DNA of 64,000 nucleotides from the NCBI RefSeq assembly GCF_002072215.1, contig NZ_JXMW01000010.1, forward strand, positions 1 through 64,000, in the 5' to 3' direction. This document shows, piece after piece, positions 54,106 through 62,516 of the stretch. The stretch comes from Methanobrevibacter arboriphilus JCM 13429 = DSM 1125 (GTDB lineage Archaea > Methanobacteriota > Methanobacteria > Methanobacteriales > Methanobacteriaceae). The notes under the pieces were generated by a model. It was not told the origin of the DNA, searched no databases, and saw only the letters and a list, made by a program, of their open reading frames with translations. Both the position numbers and the translations under genes were made by a program. Numbering within the stretch: position 1 is the stretch's first letter; every line of letters starts with the position of its first letter.

Positions 54106-54633
54106 TTAATCTTCTAATTTACCATAGAAACCATAAGCTACAACAACTTTGTCACCACTATTAGCATCTGCACTAGATAAGGTACGAGTAGTGTTCTCCG
54201 CAGTTGCTTTATCAACACAATCAAAAGTAGTAGCTCCAGTAATAATACTGTCACCAGGACTAATTGCTGCGTTTGTTGGTTCAAGAGTTTCAGTAGTTAC
54301 ATAATCTGCTCTTACTTGTACAGTAGCTATTCTTCTAGTATATGCACCATTATCTGCGCTTTCAGTTGGTCTCTGTCCTTTCTGCCATTTAGGTTTTGTA
54401 ATGACAACACCTAATATTTGTTTAGCACCAGGTGGTGCTTTTTTAACAGTACGAGGATCATCAGGATCAAGGATTACTTTATAATCTTTTTTTATCTTAT
54501 TTGAAAACCTCCATGAATCACCAGTTCCGAACTCTTGTTCTTCATCTGATTCATATTCCATGTCTCCTTCGTTCAATTCCATAGGAATATTAGTTTCCCC
54601 AGGGTTGAAATATAATTCTTCATTTTCTATCAT
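54106..54633 (-). CDS. Probable capsid decoration protein
   Basis: 175 residues, acidic and beta-rich. VQVRADYVTTETLEPTNAAI, SPGDSIITGATTFDCVD and KVVVAYGFYGKLED suggest a small beta-barrel like DUF2190 or lambda gpD-type decoration proteins, and the position between protease and major capsid agrees. The long N-terminal segment (FNPGETNIPMELNEGDMEYE) may be an extended arm. Function is inferred from place and composition. Confidence 0.55.
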   Translation of the reverse strand: MIENEELYFNPGETNIPMELNEGDMEYESDEEQEFGTGDSWRFSNKIKKDYKVILDPDDPRTVKKAPPGAKQILGVVITKPKWQKGQRPTESADNGAYTRRIATVQVRADYVTTETLEPTNAAISPGDSIITGATTFDCVDKATAENTTRTLSSADANSGDKVVVAYGFYGKLED

Positions 54634-54646
54634 TTTTACACCTTAT

Positions 54647-55693
54647 TTATTCTGGTTTTTCACCATAAGCTGCTTCATAATCTTCAGCAAAATCTTTATC
54701 AGTATACTCTTCAGATTCATCATTATCAGGATTTCCTGCTTCTGCTGAGGAGTGTCTTTTGTCTATTTCAACAACAACTGGTGCTTTTGCCATTATCTTT
54801 TGATATCCTTCTGGTTCTGATAATGCTAATTCTACATGATCTTTCACATCTTTTGGGAGTATTTTGCCTTCTTCAATATAGCCATTTACTAAGCTAGTTG
54901 CTTCTTTTTCAGCCGCTTTGGCTTCCATACTTGCAACTTTTGCTTCTAATGCTTCAAGTTTTGGGTCTTTTGTTTCTCCTTCAGAACCTTCTTCAGAATC
55001 TCCAGAACTTTCACCACCAGCATTACCTGCTTCACCATCCCCTCCTTCAATAGCTGTTATTCTCTCGTCCATATTATCTAATTTATCAGTAACTTCTTTC
55101 TTAAAATTAGTTATTGATTTAGCAACATCGGCTAAGCTTGGGTCTTGATTTTCCCCTTCTTGGCCATCAGTATTATTATTTCCATTATTTCCTTCTTCTA
55201 CCATTATATCACCTATTATAGATTTAGCTTCTAACAAGTTATGACCATATTCAACATTGCAAGTTGTACAAGCTCCTTTTTCAACAAAATCAACACGATT
55301 AATAACATTATGGTCTTCAATATAATCGACTTTTCCTGTTTTACATTTGCTTAAACTTACATTTCCTACCATACTAAAATCTGGTAGCTTTTTTTCATCA
55401 TACAGTTCTTTTATTATTGGGTTAGTTATCTTAGCTTCTAAGATATGAATCCCTGTGTCTTTTAATTCAACATCTTCAATTACTCCTACATTTAACAAAT
55501 CTAATTTCTGGAGGATTTTGTTTTCTTGGAGTATCTTTTTATCTAAATGGTCTATGCCTATCGGAATAGGCAATTTAGCTTTAAGGATATTATAATCTTT
55601 TTTTAATGCGTCCTCTGAGACATAGACCCATGTGGGCTTTCCACCGACAAAGAGGTGATGTTTTCCAACACCCCATATTTTACTACCTTTCAT
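54647..55693 (-). CDS. Prohead protease/scaffold protein (Mu gpI-like)
   Basis: 348 residues. The N-terminal ~160 residues show a capsid maturation protease pattern: IPIGIDHLDKK, LNVGVIEDVELKDTGIHILE, ELYDEKKLPDFSMVGNVSLS, IEDHNVINRVDFVEKGACTT (H in IDH and S in FSMVG are plausible catalytic residues). A Gly/Glu-rich linker and an acidic coiled coil (KLEALEAKVASMEAKAAEKE) form the scaffold part, cut away during head maturation. A second possible start with ribosome-binding context before MVEEGNNGNNN could yield the scaffold alone, as in Mu I/Z or lambda C/Nu3. Confidence 0.75.
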   Translation of the reverse strand: MKGSKIWGVGKHHLFVGGKPTWVYVSEDALKKDYNILKAKLPIPIGIDHLDKKILQENKILQKLDLLNVGVIEDVELKDTGIHILEAKITNPIIKELYDEKKLPDFSMVGNVSLSKCKTGKVDYIEDHNVINRVDFVEKGACTTCNVEYGHNLLEAKSIIGDIMVEEGNNGNNNTDGQEGENQDPSLADVAKSITNFKKEVTDKLDNMDERITAIEGGDGEAGNAGGESSGDSEEGSEGETKDPKLEALEAKVASMEAKAAEKEATSLVNGYIEEGKILPKDVKDHVELALSEPEGYQKIMAKAPVVVEIDKRHSSAEAGNPDNDESEEYTDKDFAEDYEAAYGEKPE

Positions 55694-55784
55694 AATTAAT
55701 CACTTATTTGTTTATAGCTATCGCTAAGCCCAATAAGGAGGGAGAGAATTAAATTTATAAAAACATTGTTAGCTAAACATCAGT

Positions 55785-55922
55785 ATGATTATTATACTTT
55801 CAAAAAAAGTGAGACAACTCGACGAAACTAATATAAAAAAGAAAGAATTTTTGAAAATGATGAAAAGTTTAGCTAAACTATATAATGAGAATAGAATTCT
55901 CAAAAAAAATAATAGGAGGTGA
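55785..55922 (+). CDS. 45-residue basic protein on the opposite strand inside the head operon
   Basis: MIIILSKKVRQLDETNIKKK ... ILKKNNRR, helical and strongly basic. Its stop codon lies within the AGGAGGTGA ribosome binding site of the next small gene, so the two are coupled. An overlapping upstream frame (LLAKHQYDYYTFKKSETTRR) preceded by AAGGAGGGAG suggests either another small gene or a frameshifted N-terminus. The start has no strong site of its own. Confidence 0.45.
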   Translation: MIIILSKKVRQLDETNIKKKEFLKMMKSLAKLYNENRILKKNNRR

Positions 55923-55928
55923 AATTTT

Positions 55929-56018
55929 ATGATAATAGAAATTGAATTTGATATTTCAATTGATTTAATTTTAAAAATAATAGTTATGATCTTACCATTA
56001 TTGATAGGAATTAATTAA
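55929..56018 (+). CDS. 29-residue hydrophobic miniprotein on the opposite strand
   Basis: MIIEIEFDISIDLILKIIVM then ILPLLIGIN: an acidic head and one hydrophobic helix. AGGAGGTGAAATTTT before the ATG is close to a perfect archaeal Shine-Dalgarno. It converges with and overlaps by 8 bases the end of a minus-strand head gene. Together with the preceding basic miniprotein it forms a small cassette against the direction of the head operon. Function unknown. Confidence 0.55.
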   Translation: MIIEIEFDISIDLILKIIVMILPLLIGIN

Positions 56019-56205
56019 TATTAATTTCTAATTCTTTGATAAGTTCTGGATGATCTTTGCAGAATTCTTTAAAAGCTATTGGATTTTCCTTTTGAAAATC
56101 TTCTATAGCTTTTTTTCTTTCTTTTGGAGACATATTTTCTAAAAGAATAGTTAAAGAAATATCTCCAATGAATCCATATCCACCATCTAATCTTTCATCA
56201 CTCAT
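56011..56205 (-). CDS. Small hypothetical phage protein
   Basis: 64 residues, acidic, with a predicted helical C-terminus (MSPKERKKAIEDFQKENPIA). It begins six bases after the gpF-like gene, on the same strand. The internal helix resembles short hinge proteins of head operons, but no family was recognised. Confidence 0.65.
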   Translation of the reverse strand: MSDERLDGGYGFIGDISLTILLENMSPKERKKAIEDFQKENPIAFKEFCKDHPELIKELEININ

Positions 56206-56211
56206 AATAAA

Positions 56212-57480
56212 TCACATTAATAATATATCTATATCATATCTATTTAATTCATTATTTAATTGTTTAACTATTTTATCATGATTCTTTTGAGCATAATTTT
56301 TAAATTCATGACTCAATTCTTTATTTTGTTTAATAGGGTCATTAGGATATTGTTTTTTAATATTTTTTATGATATTTGAATTGTTTTTAACAAATTCATC
56401 TTTGACATTATTCATACCAATTCTATAACGTGCTAATATACCATCTATTCTTTTATTTGCTAAAGAATAATTTTTAATTATAGTTATAGAATAATTATTT
56501 TTGCCAGTTACTACTCCATATTGTGATTTAGTAATTATGAAATTTCTAATGTCTCCTTGTGATGGTATTGAAACTTGTGAAGGGTGATTATGCATACTTA
56601 ATCCAAAACCTTTGCTTTTACCAATATCAGATATATTTTTTGGAATTGATACTCTATTTTCACTTCCTTTATGCATATCCAATAATTTTTTACCATTATT
56701 ATCAAAAATTGTTACTACTTCATGATTTAATTTAGAAGTGTTATTTTGAAAAGATTTAATTTCGTTCTCATATTCAATATTTAATCCTATGTTATTTTCA
56801 GCTGCTGTTCGAGTACTAAACACAACAACACACCTACAGTTAGGATGTAACGGAGGAAAATATTCTAAATCATCTATATCAAACCATACTTTACCATTCT
56901 TATAAATACGGTCACATCTTTCACAGCAATCACTAGCACTAATAACTTTATAAGATTTAGCACCCATATTCAATTTAGCATTAACATAATTACTAAGATT
57001 ATTAGCCCTCATAGTCTCTGTTCGAGCTATAGCTTTAGCACGAGTTTTAGATAATCCTTGAACTTCATCTTGTAATTTTTTAGCTATCTGGTGAGGATTC
57101 ATATTTTGATTATAAGCATCAACAGCTATTTTTCGGAGATTATTTTTCATATCATCTCCCATACGAGTAACATAATGCATCGTATTTTCACTAATAACTC
57201 CTTTAACGAGTTCAGCTGTACCTCCACGAGCTAATCCTTTAAATTTAGCATTACTCATTATATTTTCTAATATTCCTATAATTTCAGTATGTTTAAAACC
57301 TCCAGGAGCAAAAGGATTTGTATTAACATAAGCTCCTAATTTGTTCAACCAAATATCTAAATTTTTAGAGTTTTTACTTCTTCTAGTAACATCTCTTTGA
57401 ATGTCCTTCATTAATTGATCAAACTTTTTAGCATTAATGTTAGCTTGTCTTCTAGCATTACTATTTGACAAAACAAACAC
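56212..57480 (-). CDS. Minor head protein (Mu gpF-like) fused to a JAB/JAMM-like domain
   Basis: 422 residues. The gpF/SPP1 gp7 domain (about 60-225) includes GLSKTRAKAIARTETMRANN, SASDCCERCDRIYKNGKVW and FPPLHPNCRCVVVFS, the R-T-E and H-P-N-C-R-C signatures of this family. The C-terminal ~170 residues carry E274 (KGSENRVSIP), then H297-x-H299-P in LSMHNHPSQVS and S307-x-x-D310 (SQGD), the JAMM metal-site layout of MPN+/JAB proteases, followed by KSQYGVVTGKNNYSITIIKN. gpF proteins help portal and capsid join. The fused domain may be an injected effector or a processing protease. The portal gene ends 5 bases upstream. Confidence 0.75.
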   Translation of the reverse strand: MFVLSNSNARRQANINAKKFDQLMKDIQRDVTRRSKNSKNLDIWLNKLGAYVNTNPFAPGGFKHTEIIGILENIMSNAKFKGLARGGTAELVKGVISENTMHYVTRMGDDMKNNLRKIAVDAYNQNMNPHQIAKKLQDEVQGLSKTRAKAIARTETMRANNLSNYVNAKLNMGAKSYKVISASDCCERCDRIYKNGKVWFDIDDLEYFPPLHPNCRCVVVFSTRTAAENNIGLNIEYENEIKSFQNNTSKLNHEVVTIFDNNGKKLLDMHKGSENRVSIPKNISDIGKSKGFGLSMHNHPSQVSIPSQGDIRNFIITKSQYGVVTGKNNYSITIIKNYSLANKRIDGILARYRIGMNNVKDEFVKNNSNIIKNIKKQYPNDPIKQNKELSHEFKNYAQKNHDKIVKQLNNELNRYDIDILLM

Positions 57481-57484
57481 TCCA

Positions 57485-58810
57485 TTATAATTCAGCTAAA
57501 CTTCCAAGACCATCTTTTAAAGGTTCATCTTTTTTACCAGGAATATCATCTAAGTTATTTTGACCATCATCCATATCTGATTGAGTGATATTATTTTTAT
57601 CAACAGTAATTCCAGATAACTCTTTAATAGTACTAGCTATTATTTCTTTAAACCATTGAGTATTTAAATCAAGTGTTCCATCATCACTGAAAGGTTTTAT
57701 AGCTTCTAAAAGTGCAGTTAAATCTTTATCTTCAAATTTCTCAAAAACACATTTAGGACTGTTAGCATTTTCAAAATTAAACCCTATTAATTTATCAAAT
57801 AATCCCTGAAATTCAATACCTACTTCTTCATGAATGCCATCTAAGATTAACTTGGTAACAGTTAATTGTGTCTGAGATTGTGCATAAGAACCAGTACTAG
57901 TTTGACCTAATAAAAGATTTCCTATGAATAAACTTCTAAATATTGTATCATCTAATCTTTCCAATGCTTTAAAGAAAGCTTCACCTTTATTCTGAGATTC
58001 CAATACAACAACATCATCAGCTTCACCAATAGTCATATTGGTTCTGCCTTGCCGGATTTCGTCTAATTGTTTTTTAAGAGTATCTTTCCATGCTTGACTG
58101 GCTTCTGAAATTTTACCAATCAATGTAGGGCTGGCATGTTTTTCAATGAAAATAGCTAACCATTTTTCAAACCTTTTTTTAACATAATGGCTATCGTATA
58201 AAGCATCTAGTATTGATTCACCGTTGGGATCATTAAATTCGGCATCAAAACTATACATTAAAACTTTATCAATAGGGATAGTGATCTTCTTATCCTCATC
58301 TTCTTTTTGAATAATAGCTTCTAAATCACCAGTTGATTTGTTAAATTTAAATCTTTCTTCATGTTCCAGCGTACCTCGATCAATAGGATAAATTCCATGA
58401 ATAATTATCTGTTTATCTTGATTAGTTGTATAAACTATTTCATTAGCACTAAAACCATATTTTATAGCAGAATACAGATTTTTCCTTAGTTGCCTTGTGT
58501 TAGTTTTCATGCTTTTTAAGGCATATTTAATAAAATCAGCTGCTGCTTTATCTTCTGGAGTATCTGAAAAAGCAATTATTTTCATCTCACGAGAAAGTAA
58601 AAAGAAAGTTAATATATTAATTCCTGTCTTAATTTGGGGGTCTTTCAGCATCTTACGATAATCTTTATAGGATCTTTTTTTATTATAATCTTCATCATAC
58701 AGAAAATCAAGTTCGCCTTGTTCCTTGGTGTATGTGTCTTTTGATTGTTTTTTAAATAAAGCATTGTTAATGTTTCCTGCAGCTGCTTTAATAGTAGTTT
58801 TTATTCCCAT
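57485..58810 (-). CDS. Portal protein (Mu gp29 / DUF935-like)
   Basis: 441 residues. Matching features are the N-terminal DYRKMLKDPQIKTGINILTF, the middle IVYTTNQDKQIIIHGIYPID and LAIFIEKHASPTLIGKISEA, and the later FRSLFIGNLLLGQTSTGSYA with SQTQLTVTKLI, which agree with the DUF935 portal family (SxGSxAxxxV motif near the stem). It forms the dodecameric DNA gate at one capsid vertex and docks the terminase. It lies between terL and the gpF-like gene, as in Mu. Confidence 0.82.
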   Translation of the reverse strand: MGIKTTIKAAAGNINNALFKKQSKDTYTKEQGELDFLYDEDYNKKRSYKDYRKMLKDPQIKTGINILTFFLLSREMKIIAFSDTPEDKAAADFIKYALKSMKTNTRQLRKNLYSAIKYGFSANEIVYTTNQDKQIIIHGIYPIDRGTLEHEERFKFNKSTGDLEAIIQKEDEDKKITIPIDKVLMYSFDAEFNDPNGESILDALYDSHYVKKRFEKWLAIFIEKHASPTLIGKISEASQAWKDTLKKQLDEIRQGRTNMTIGEADDVVVLESQNKGEAFFKALERLDDTIFRSLFIGNLLLGQTSTGSYAQSQTQLTVTKLILDGIHEEVGIEFQGLFDKLIGFNFENANSPKCVFEKFEDKDLTALLEAIKPFSDDGTLDLNTQWFKEIIASTIKELSGITVDKNNITQSDMDDGQNNLDDIPGKKDEPLKDGLGSLAEL

Positions 58811-58816
58811 ATTTTT

Positions 58817-60154
58817 TTACTCCATTTGGTATGATTCGTAAGTATCTTCTGATTCTGTAAATGGATTATCTACAATGCTTCTAGTTCCAAGTATGGCTGC
58901 TCTCCACATATCAGGACAATGATCATTATTCTTAGTTTTCAATGGTTTTTCTTCACCTTGATTTCTGGCTTTTTCATCCCATGCATAAGTCTGAGCTTGA
59001 GCTATACTATTAACACATTCTTTACTTATTTTAAATCTTGAATTAGCAAATAGAGTATGAATTTCTTGAATATCATTAAGAACATCAGGAGTATATGGTT
59101 TTTGTGGAATTGGTTTTCCACGATATTTATGTTTCTTAATTTCAGCTCTTAAACTAGCTGCATCGTGAGGAGTATACCATTTAGCTAATTTTAATATTTT
59201 ACCATGATAGGTTAGTAATTTGATTGCTCCATCAACAAGTTCTTTATCAGATAGCTGCACTCCATTATTTTTAGGATCATTAACATCATAATAAAATTCA
59301 GCTAATAAATGATATTCATTACCATCAAGTTTCTTGATTATTCCAAACAATCCAACAACTGAAACACTGGCAGGACCATAATCAGTGGACAAAACATATT
59401 TATCATATTTAATATCTTCATATTCTGGACAAGTATGATCAAAAGTATTTAGACCTTCAGTGAATTTTGAATAAATAACTCCTTCAGCTACAGCTGCAAG
59501 GCCCAAAATTTTTCTTTTATAATTAAGAGTACCTTTGGGATATCTAGCTATTGTTCTTTCAATATATTGTTCAGATAAATTCGGATTATCCCAAATAGTA
59601 TAATTCCAAACTTTAACCATTTCATTGGATTTTTTCTCTTCATTTTCAATATATTCAGAATAAATATAATGATAAGGATTATCAGGATTAAGAGTCCAAA
59701 ATGCCTGAGAATTTTCTTCACTTAATCTATCAAGAGCTAAATCAACAAGAGTCTTAGGGTATGTATTGACTTCATCAGCATACCAACCACCAAGAGTAAC
59801 ACCAGGAATACGCCCAGCCATACCTTCATGGTTAAAACCCATGAGCCAACAAATATTTCCTTCAATCTCTATATACTTATTTTCTCTAAAATCATAACTT
59901 ATACCTAAGCCATCTAAAATAGCCATCATTGGCTTTAAGACATTACGATACAGACTAGTCTGAGTATTCCCAGTCATTAGAAAATTATCATAATGGTGAG
60001 TTTTAATAAACTTCAACCATCTGACAATACTAGAAATAGTTTTAGATGATCTTATAGCTCCGTGCTGAATATTTATAAAATAAGTTGAATGGTGTAAGTA
60101 ACCTCTACTTAATTTTCCAAAGGGTTTAAGTTCAAAGGTTTTACTCTTTTTCAT
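58817..60154 (-). CDS. Terminase large subunit
   Basis: 445 residues from MKKSKTFELKPFGKLSRGYL. The frame is open 17 codons further upstream, deeper into terS, with no better ribosome binding site. Walker A-like QHGAIRSSKTISSIVRWLKF (RSSKT), Walker B VTLGGWYADEVNTYP, coupling motif AFWTLNPDNPYHYIYSEY and nuclease motif YVLSTDYGPASVSVVGLF (first Asp) with a later CPDMWRAAILG are in the order usual for TerL. It pumps DNA into the prohead and cuts it. It overlaps terS by 14 bases. Confidence 0.85.
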   Translation of the reverse strand: MKKSKTFELKPFGKLSRGYLHHSTYFINIQHGAIRSSKTISSIVRWLKFIKTHHYDNFLMTGNTQTSLYRNVLKPMMAILDGLGISYDFRENKYIEIEGNICWLMGFNHEGMAGRIPGVTLGGWYADEVNTYPKTLVDLALDRLSEENSQAFWTLNPDNPYHYIYSEYIENEEKKSNEMVKVWNYTIWDNPNLSEQYIERTIARYPKGTLNYKRKILGLAAVAEGVIYSKFTEGLNTFDHTCPEYEDIKYDKYVLSTDYGPASVSVVGLFGIIKKLDGNEYHLLAEFYYDVNDPKNNGVQLSDKELVDGAIKLLTYHGKILKLAKWYTPHDAASLRAEIKKHKYRGKPIPQKPYTPDVLNDIQEIHTLFANSRFKISKECVNSIAQAQTYAWDEKARNQGEEKPLKTKNNDHCPDMWRAAILGTRSIVDNPFTESEDTYESYQME

Positions 60155-60659
60155 TCTCCGAGTCTGGAGGTTCTTCAAACGCTTTCGCAAGAGCATCCCA
60201 TCCACTACTATTATCTTGATCTAATGATTCACCATGAGCTACCTTCTCACCCTCATAACAAGTAATCAAAGTATTAGCAAAATTAATCAACTCATAACTC
60301 TGAACCTTCTCAGCTATCTTAGAATCAATAGAATTAACAGTTAATTTTCTAAGCTTTGAAAAAGCATTTTCATAAACACTATCAATCTGAACAATCTTTT
60401 CAGCTTCATGATCAGTCTTCTTATCATTAACCTTCTCTTGAATCTTCTTTTTAAGATCCTCTCTTTCCTCTCTCCACTTCTCAGGAGCAGAATACTTCTG
60501 CCTCAAAGTATTATAACTAACATTATACTTCTCAGCTAACTGAGTAATAGTTAAAAACTGCTTAACACCCTCATCATCAACAGTACCAAAAAGAAACTCT
60601 TGCCTAATATCATCAATGACACTATCAACATTTTCATAACCATTGTCAGTAGATGTCAT
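60141..60659 (-). CDS. Terminase small subunit (probable)
   Basis: 172 residues from the ATG after GGTGG; a TTG four codons earlier is less likely. FLTITQLAEKYNVSYNTLRQ is a helix-turn-helix of the terS type (phage Mu gp27/gp16-like), followed by a charged coiled coil (KKIQEKVNDKKTDHEAEKIV) and an acidic tail. It recognises viral DNA and presents it to TerL. It is first in the packaging operon, and the 24-bp inverted repeat lies upstream, where a packaging site would be expected. Confidence 0.75.
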   Translation of the reverse strand: MTSTDNGYENVDSVIDDIRQEFLFGTVDDEGVKQFLTITQLAEKYNVSYNTLRQKYSAPEKWREEREDLKKKIQEKVNDKKTDHEAEKIVQIDSVYENAFSKLRKLTVNSIDSKIAEKVQSYELINFANTLITCYEGEKVAHGESLDQDNSSGWDALAKAFEEPPDSENEKE

Positions 60660-60784
60660 TTTAACCACCAAAGAAACTTAATAATGAAAATTGATATTTG
60701 ATTGATATTTTTCTGATATATTTATCACGATTTGTCATGATATTTGATAATAGTAATTTTATTTAAAATGAGAATGAATATTTT

Positions 60785-60920
60785 GTTTAATCAATGTTTC
60801 ATGACAATATGATAAGATTTAGTTTTTTGGAGAAAAATAAAAGACTGCAACATCCCTCAGAAGTATCTATCTCTTTGGTAAAACAGCCTACTTATTATTG
60901 TCATGAAACATTGATTAAAC
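60785..60920. repeat. 24-bp perfect inverted repeat around 88 bases, upstream of terS
   Basis: GTTTAATCAATGTTTCATGA with CAAT at 60785-60808 recurs exactly as its reverse complement at 60897-60920. Both carry the palindrome TCATGA. A third TGTCATGA is found at 60734-60741. The interior (containing CTGCAACATCCCTCAGAAGT) is less AT-rich than its flanks and has no frame. It may be a regulatory or packaging site or an invertible segment. Confidence 0.85.
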
Positions 60921-60975
60921 TTTTTTTAGGAATCTAAAAAAATAAAATATTTATTATATTTAATATATTAAAATT

Positions 60976-61416
60976 TTAATGTGCTATTGATATTAAAAAT
61001 ATTATGATATCATTTAAATATAATAAGACCGTCATTGCTCCACCAAATATTGATAAAAGAATAGCTATTTGTTTGGTGATTTTATTAGGCATTTCAGCAA
61101 TAGAAACTTTAATGTTATTAATTTCTTTATCATGATAATCGATTTTACATTGTAAAGTATCGTCACGACATTCCGAATCAGCTAGCAAAGTTTTCAATGC
61201 TTCTTTCTGATTACGGTCAAGATCATCCATATCTTCTATAATCTGATCAATTTTAGCCTGCCTTTTACCATTATTATACTCTTTTTTCTTACAATAGTCA
61301 TCAAAATAATTAACTTTCTCTTTTAATTCATTTATCTGAGTTTGTAAAAAATTGACAATAGGATTATTCTCTGAGATTATAGCGGAATCTTGATAATCAT
61401 CATCACGACCTACCAA
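60976..61416 (-). CDS. Coiled-coil protein with C-terminal membrane anchor (XhlA/holin-accessory-like)
   Basis: About 146 residues from a TTG (MVGRDDDYQDS) that has AGGTGG at proper spacing; the longer frame starts at GTG inside that site. A long coiled coil (about 25-110: LQTQINELKEKVNYFDDYCK, IIEDMDDLDRNQKEALKTLL) ends in one membrane helix (AILLSIFGGAMTVLLYLNDI) and a short tail. This layout is that of XhlA-like holin partners. It lies six bases from the putative holin gene. Confidence 0.65.
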   Translation of the reverse strand: MVGRDDDYQDSAIISENNPIVNFLQTQINELKEKVNYFDDYCKKKEYNNGKRQAKIDQIIEDMDDLDRNQKEALKTLLADSECRDDTLQCKIDYHDKEINNIKVSIAEMPNKITKQIAILLSIFGGAMTVLLYLNDIIIFLISIAH

Positions 61417-61431
61417 TATTACCACCTTTTA

Positions 61432-61713
61432 CTATTCTTCATTAGGTATAGCTTTACTAACAACATTATCAAATAAATGAGGAATAGTATAAGCAGTGAT
61501 CAAAGCACCAATAAAAGTACGGAACAATTCAGGTTGTGCCTGATACAATATAAGAACAGTTATCAAGGCCGTACAAATAGTTCCTATAATATTTAGCTGG
61601 AAATATGTCTTACCACTTTTTGTGTAAACTTTAGGTAGTAAAAAATAACCTTTTTCAATCCAAATTCTAATTACAATAGCTATTAATATAGCTAAAAAAA
61701 TTAATAAATCCAT
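61432..61713 (-). CDS. Putative holin-like small membrane protein
   Basis: 93 residues from the ATG after GGAGGGGG; the frame extends five codons to a TTG inside that site. Three hydrophobic segments (about 1-17 LLIFLAILIAIVI, 46-62 IIGTICTALITVLIL, 66-84 FRTFIGALITAYTI), with a charged C-terminus. It is cotranscribed with the coiled-coil membrane protein. Holins let the lysin reach the wall, though here the lysin gene is 27 kb away at the other end of the late genes, so the role is likely but not certain. Confidence 0.65.
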   Translation of the reverse strand: MDLLIFLAILIAIVIRIWIEKGYFLLPKVYTKSGKTYFQLNIIGTICTALITVLILYQAQPELFRTFIGALITAYTIPHLFDNVVSKAIPNEE

Positions 61714-62050
61714 TAAATCCCCCTCCAAAAAAATAAAATTATAAAAAAAATATTAAAAATATCTAAAATATTAAAAAGTATTACTAAAAATCATATATTT
61801 TGCACTTCCTTTATAAAGAAACTCAAAAAATACTGCTGTGATCATTTTTCCAGGTGAGCTGAAAAGTAATACTTTGTAAATATTAAACATAAAATAAGAA
61901 TAAAAATTAGTCATTCGATGGATAAAAAAAAATTATAATAATAAAAACAACTTTTGTACAAAAAAATAGGGGGTGAAAATAGTTTATTTACTATAAACCT
62001 TATTTTTTAATCTAAATACTATTAGCTGAAGATGACCCAATTATTAATAA
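61714..62050. other. Intergenic region with short inverted repeat
   Basis: AAAGTATTACT near 61772 and AGTAATACTTT near 61864 are inverted copies about 80 bases apart. No gene is seen. It may hold the late-operon promoter. Confidence 0.4.
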
Positions 62051-62416
62051 TTAAAAATTTTTATCCATCGAAACACTAATCCTATCATTTAACAACTTAG
62101 CTTTCCAATTCTTATGTTCAATACTTGTAACAGGAAAACTAGCAGATTCTAATGGAGTATAATCTTCTAAACCTTGTCTTAGAACAAGACCACATTTTTC
62201 ACAGTAAACTATATCTAAATGTCGAACATGCCTTATTTTATCATTATGACATTCATGACAAAATTTTATACCTTTAATCGATATATTAGGATTGTTAAAC
62301 TTTAATGTAGTTCCTAGAGCTAATCTCTCATCATAATTTATTTCATCAGAGGAATCTCTTGCAAAACTTGAAGGTTTTTTAATATAATTTTTTCCATGTG
62401 TGAATTTAATTAACAT
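62051..62416 (-). CDS. Zinc-ribbon protein
   Basis: 121 residues from the ATG at 62416 (MLIKFTHGKNYIKK), which has GAGGAAATAATA before it; the longer frame begins inside the next gene's promoter and is rejected. A treble of CxxC pairs is present: FCHECHNDKIRHVRHL then VYCEKCGLVLRQGL, a ribbon resembling the N-terminal zinc ribbon of transcription factor B. Beyond it are no TFB cyclin repeats. It may be a phage transcription regulator. Confidence 0.7.
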   Translation of the reverse strand: MLIKFTHGKNYIKKPSSFARDSSDEINYDERLALGTTLKFNNPNISIKGIKFCHECHNDKIRHVRHLDIVYCEKCGLVLRQGLEDYTPLESASFPVTSIEHKNWKAKLLNDRISVSMDKNF

Positions 62417-62516
62417 TATTATTTCCTCACACCATATATACATGTACCAGTGGCGGGGTAAAAAGAAATAAATAATATAAATTCTAAAACAATAATGATA
62501 TAACTGGAGTGTTATT

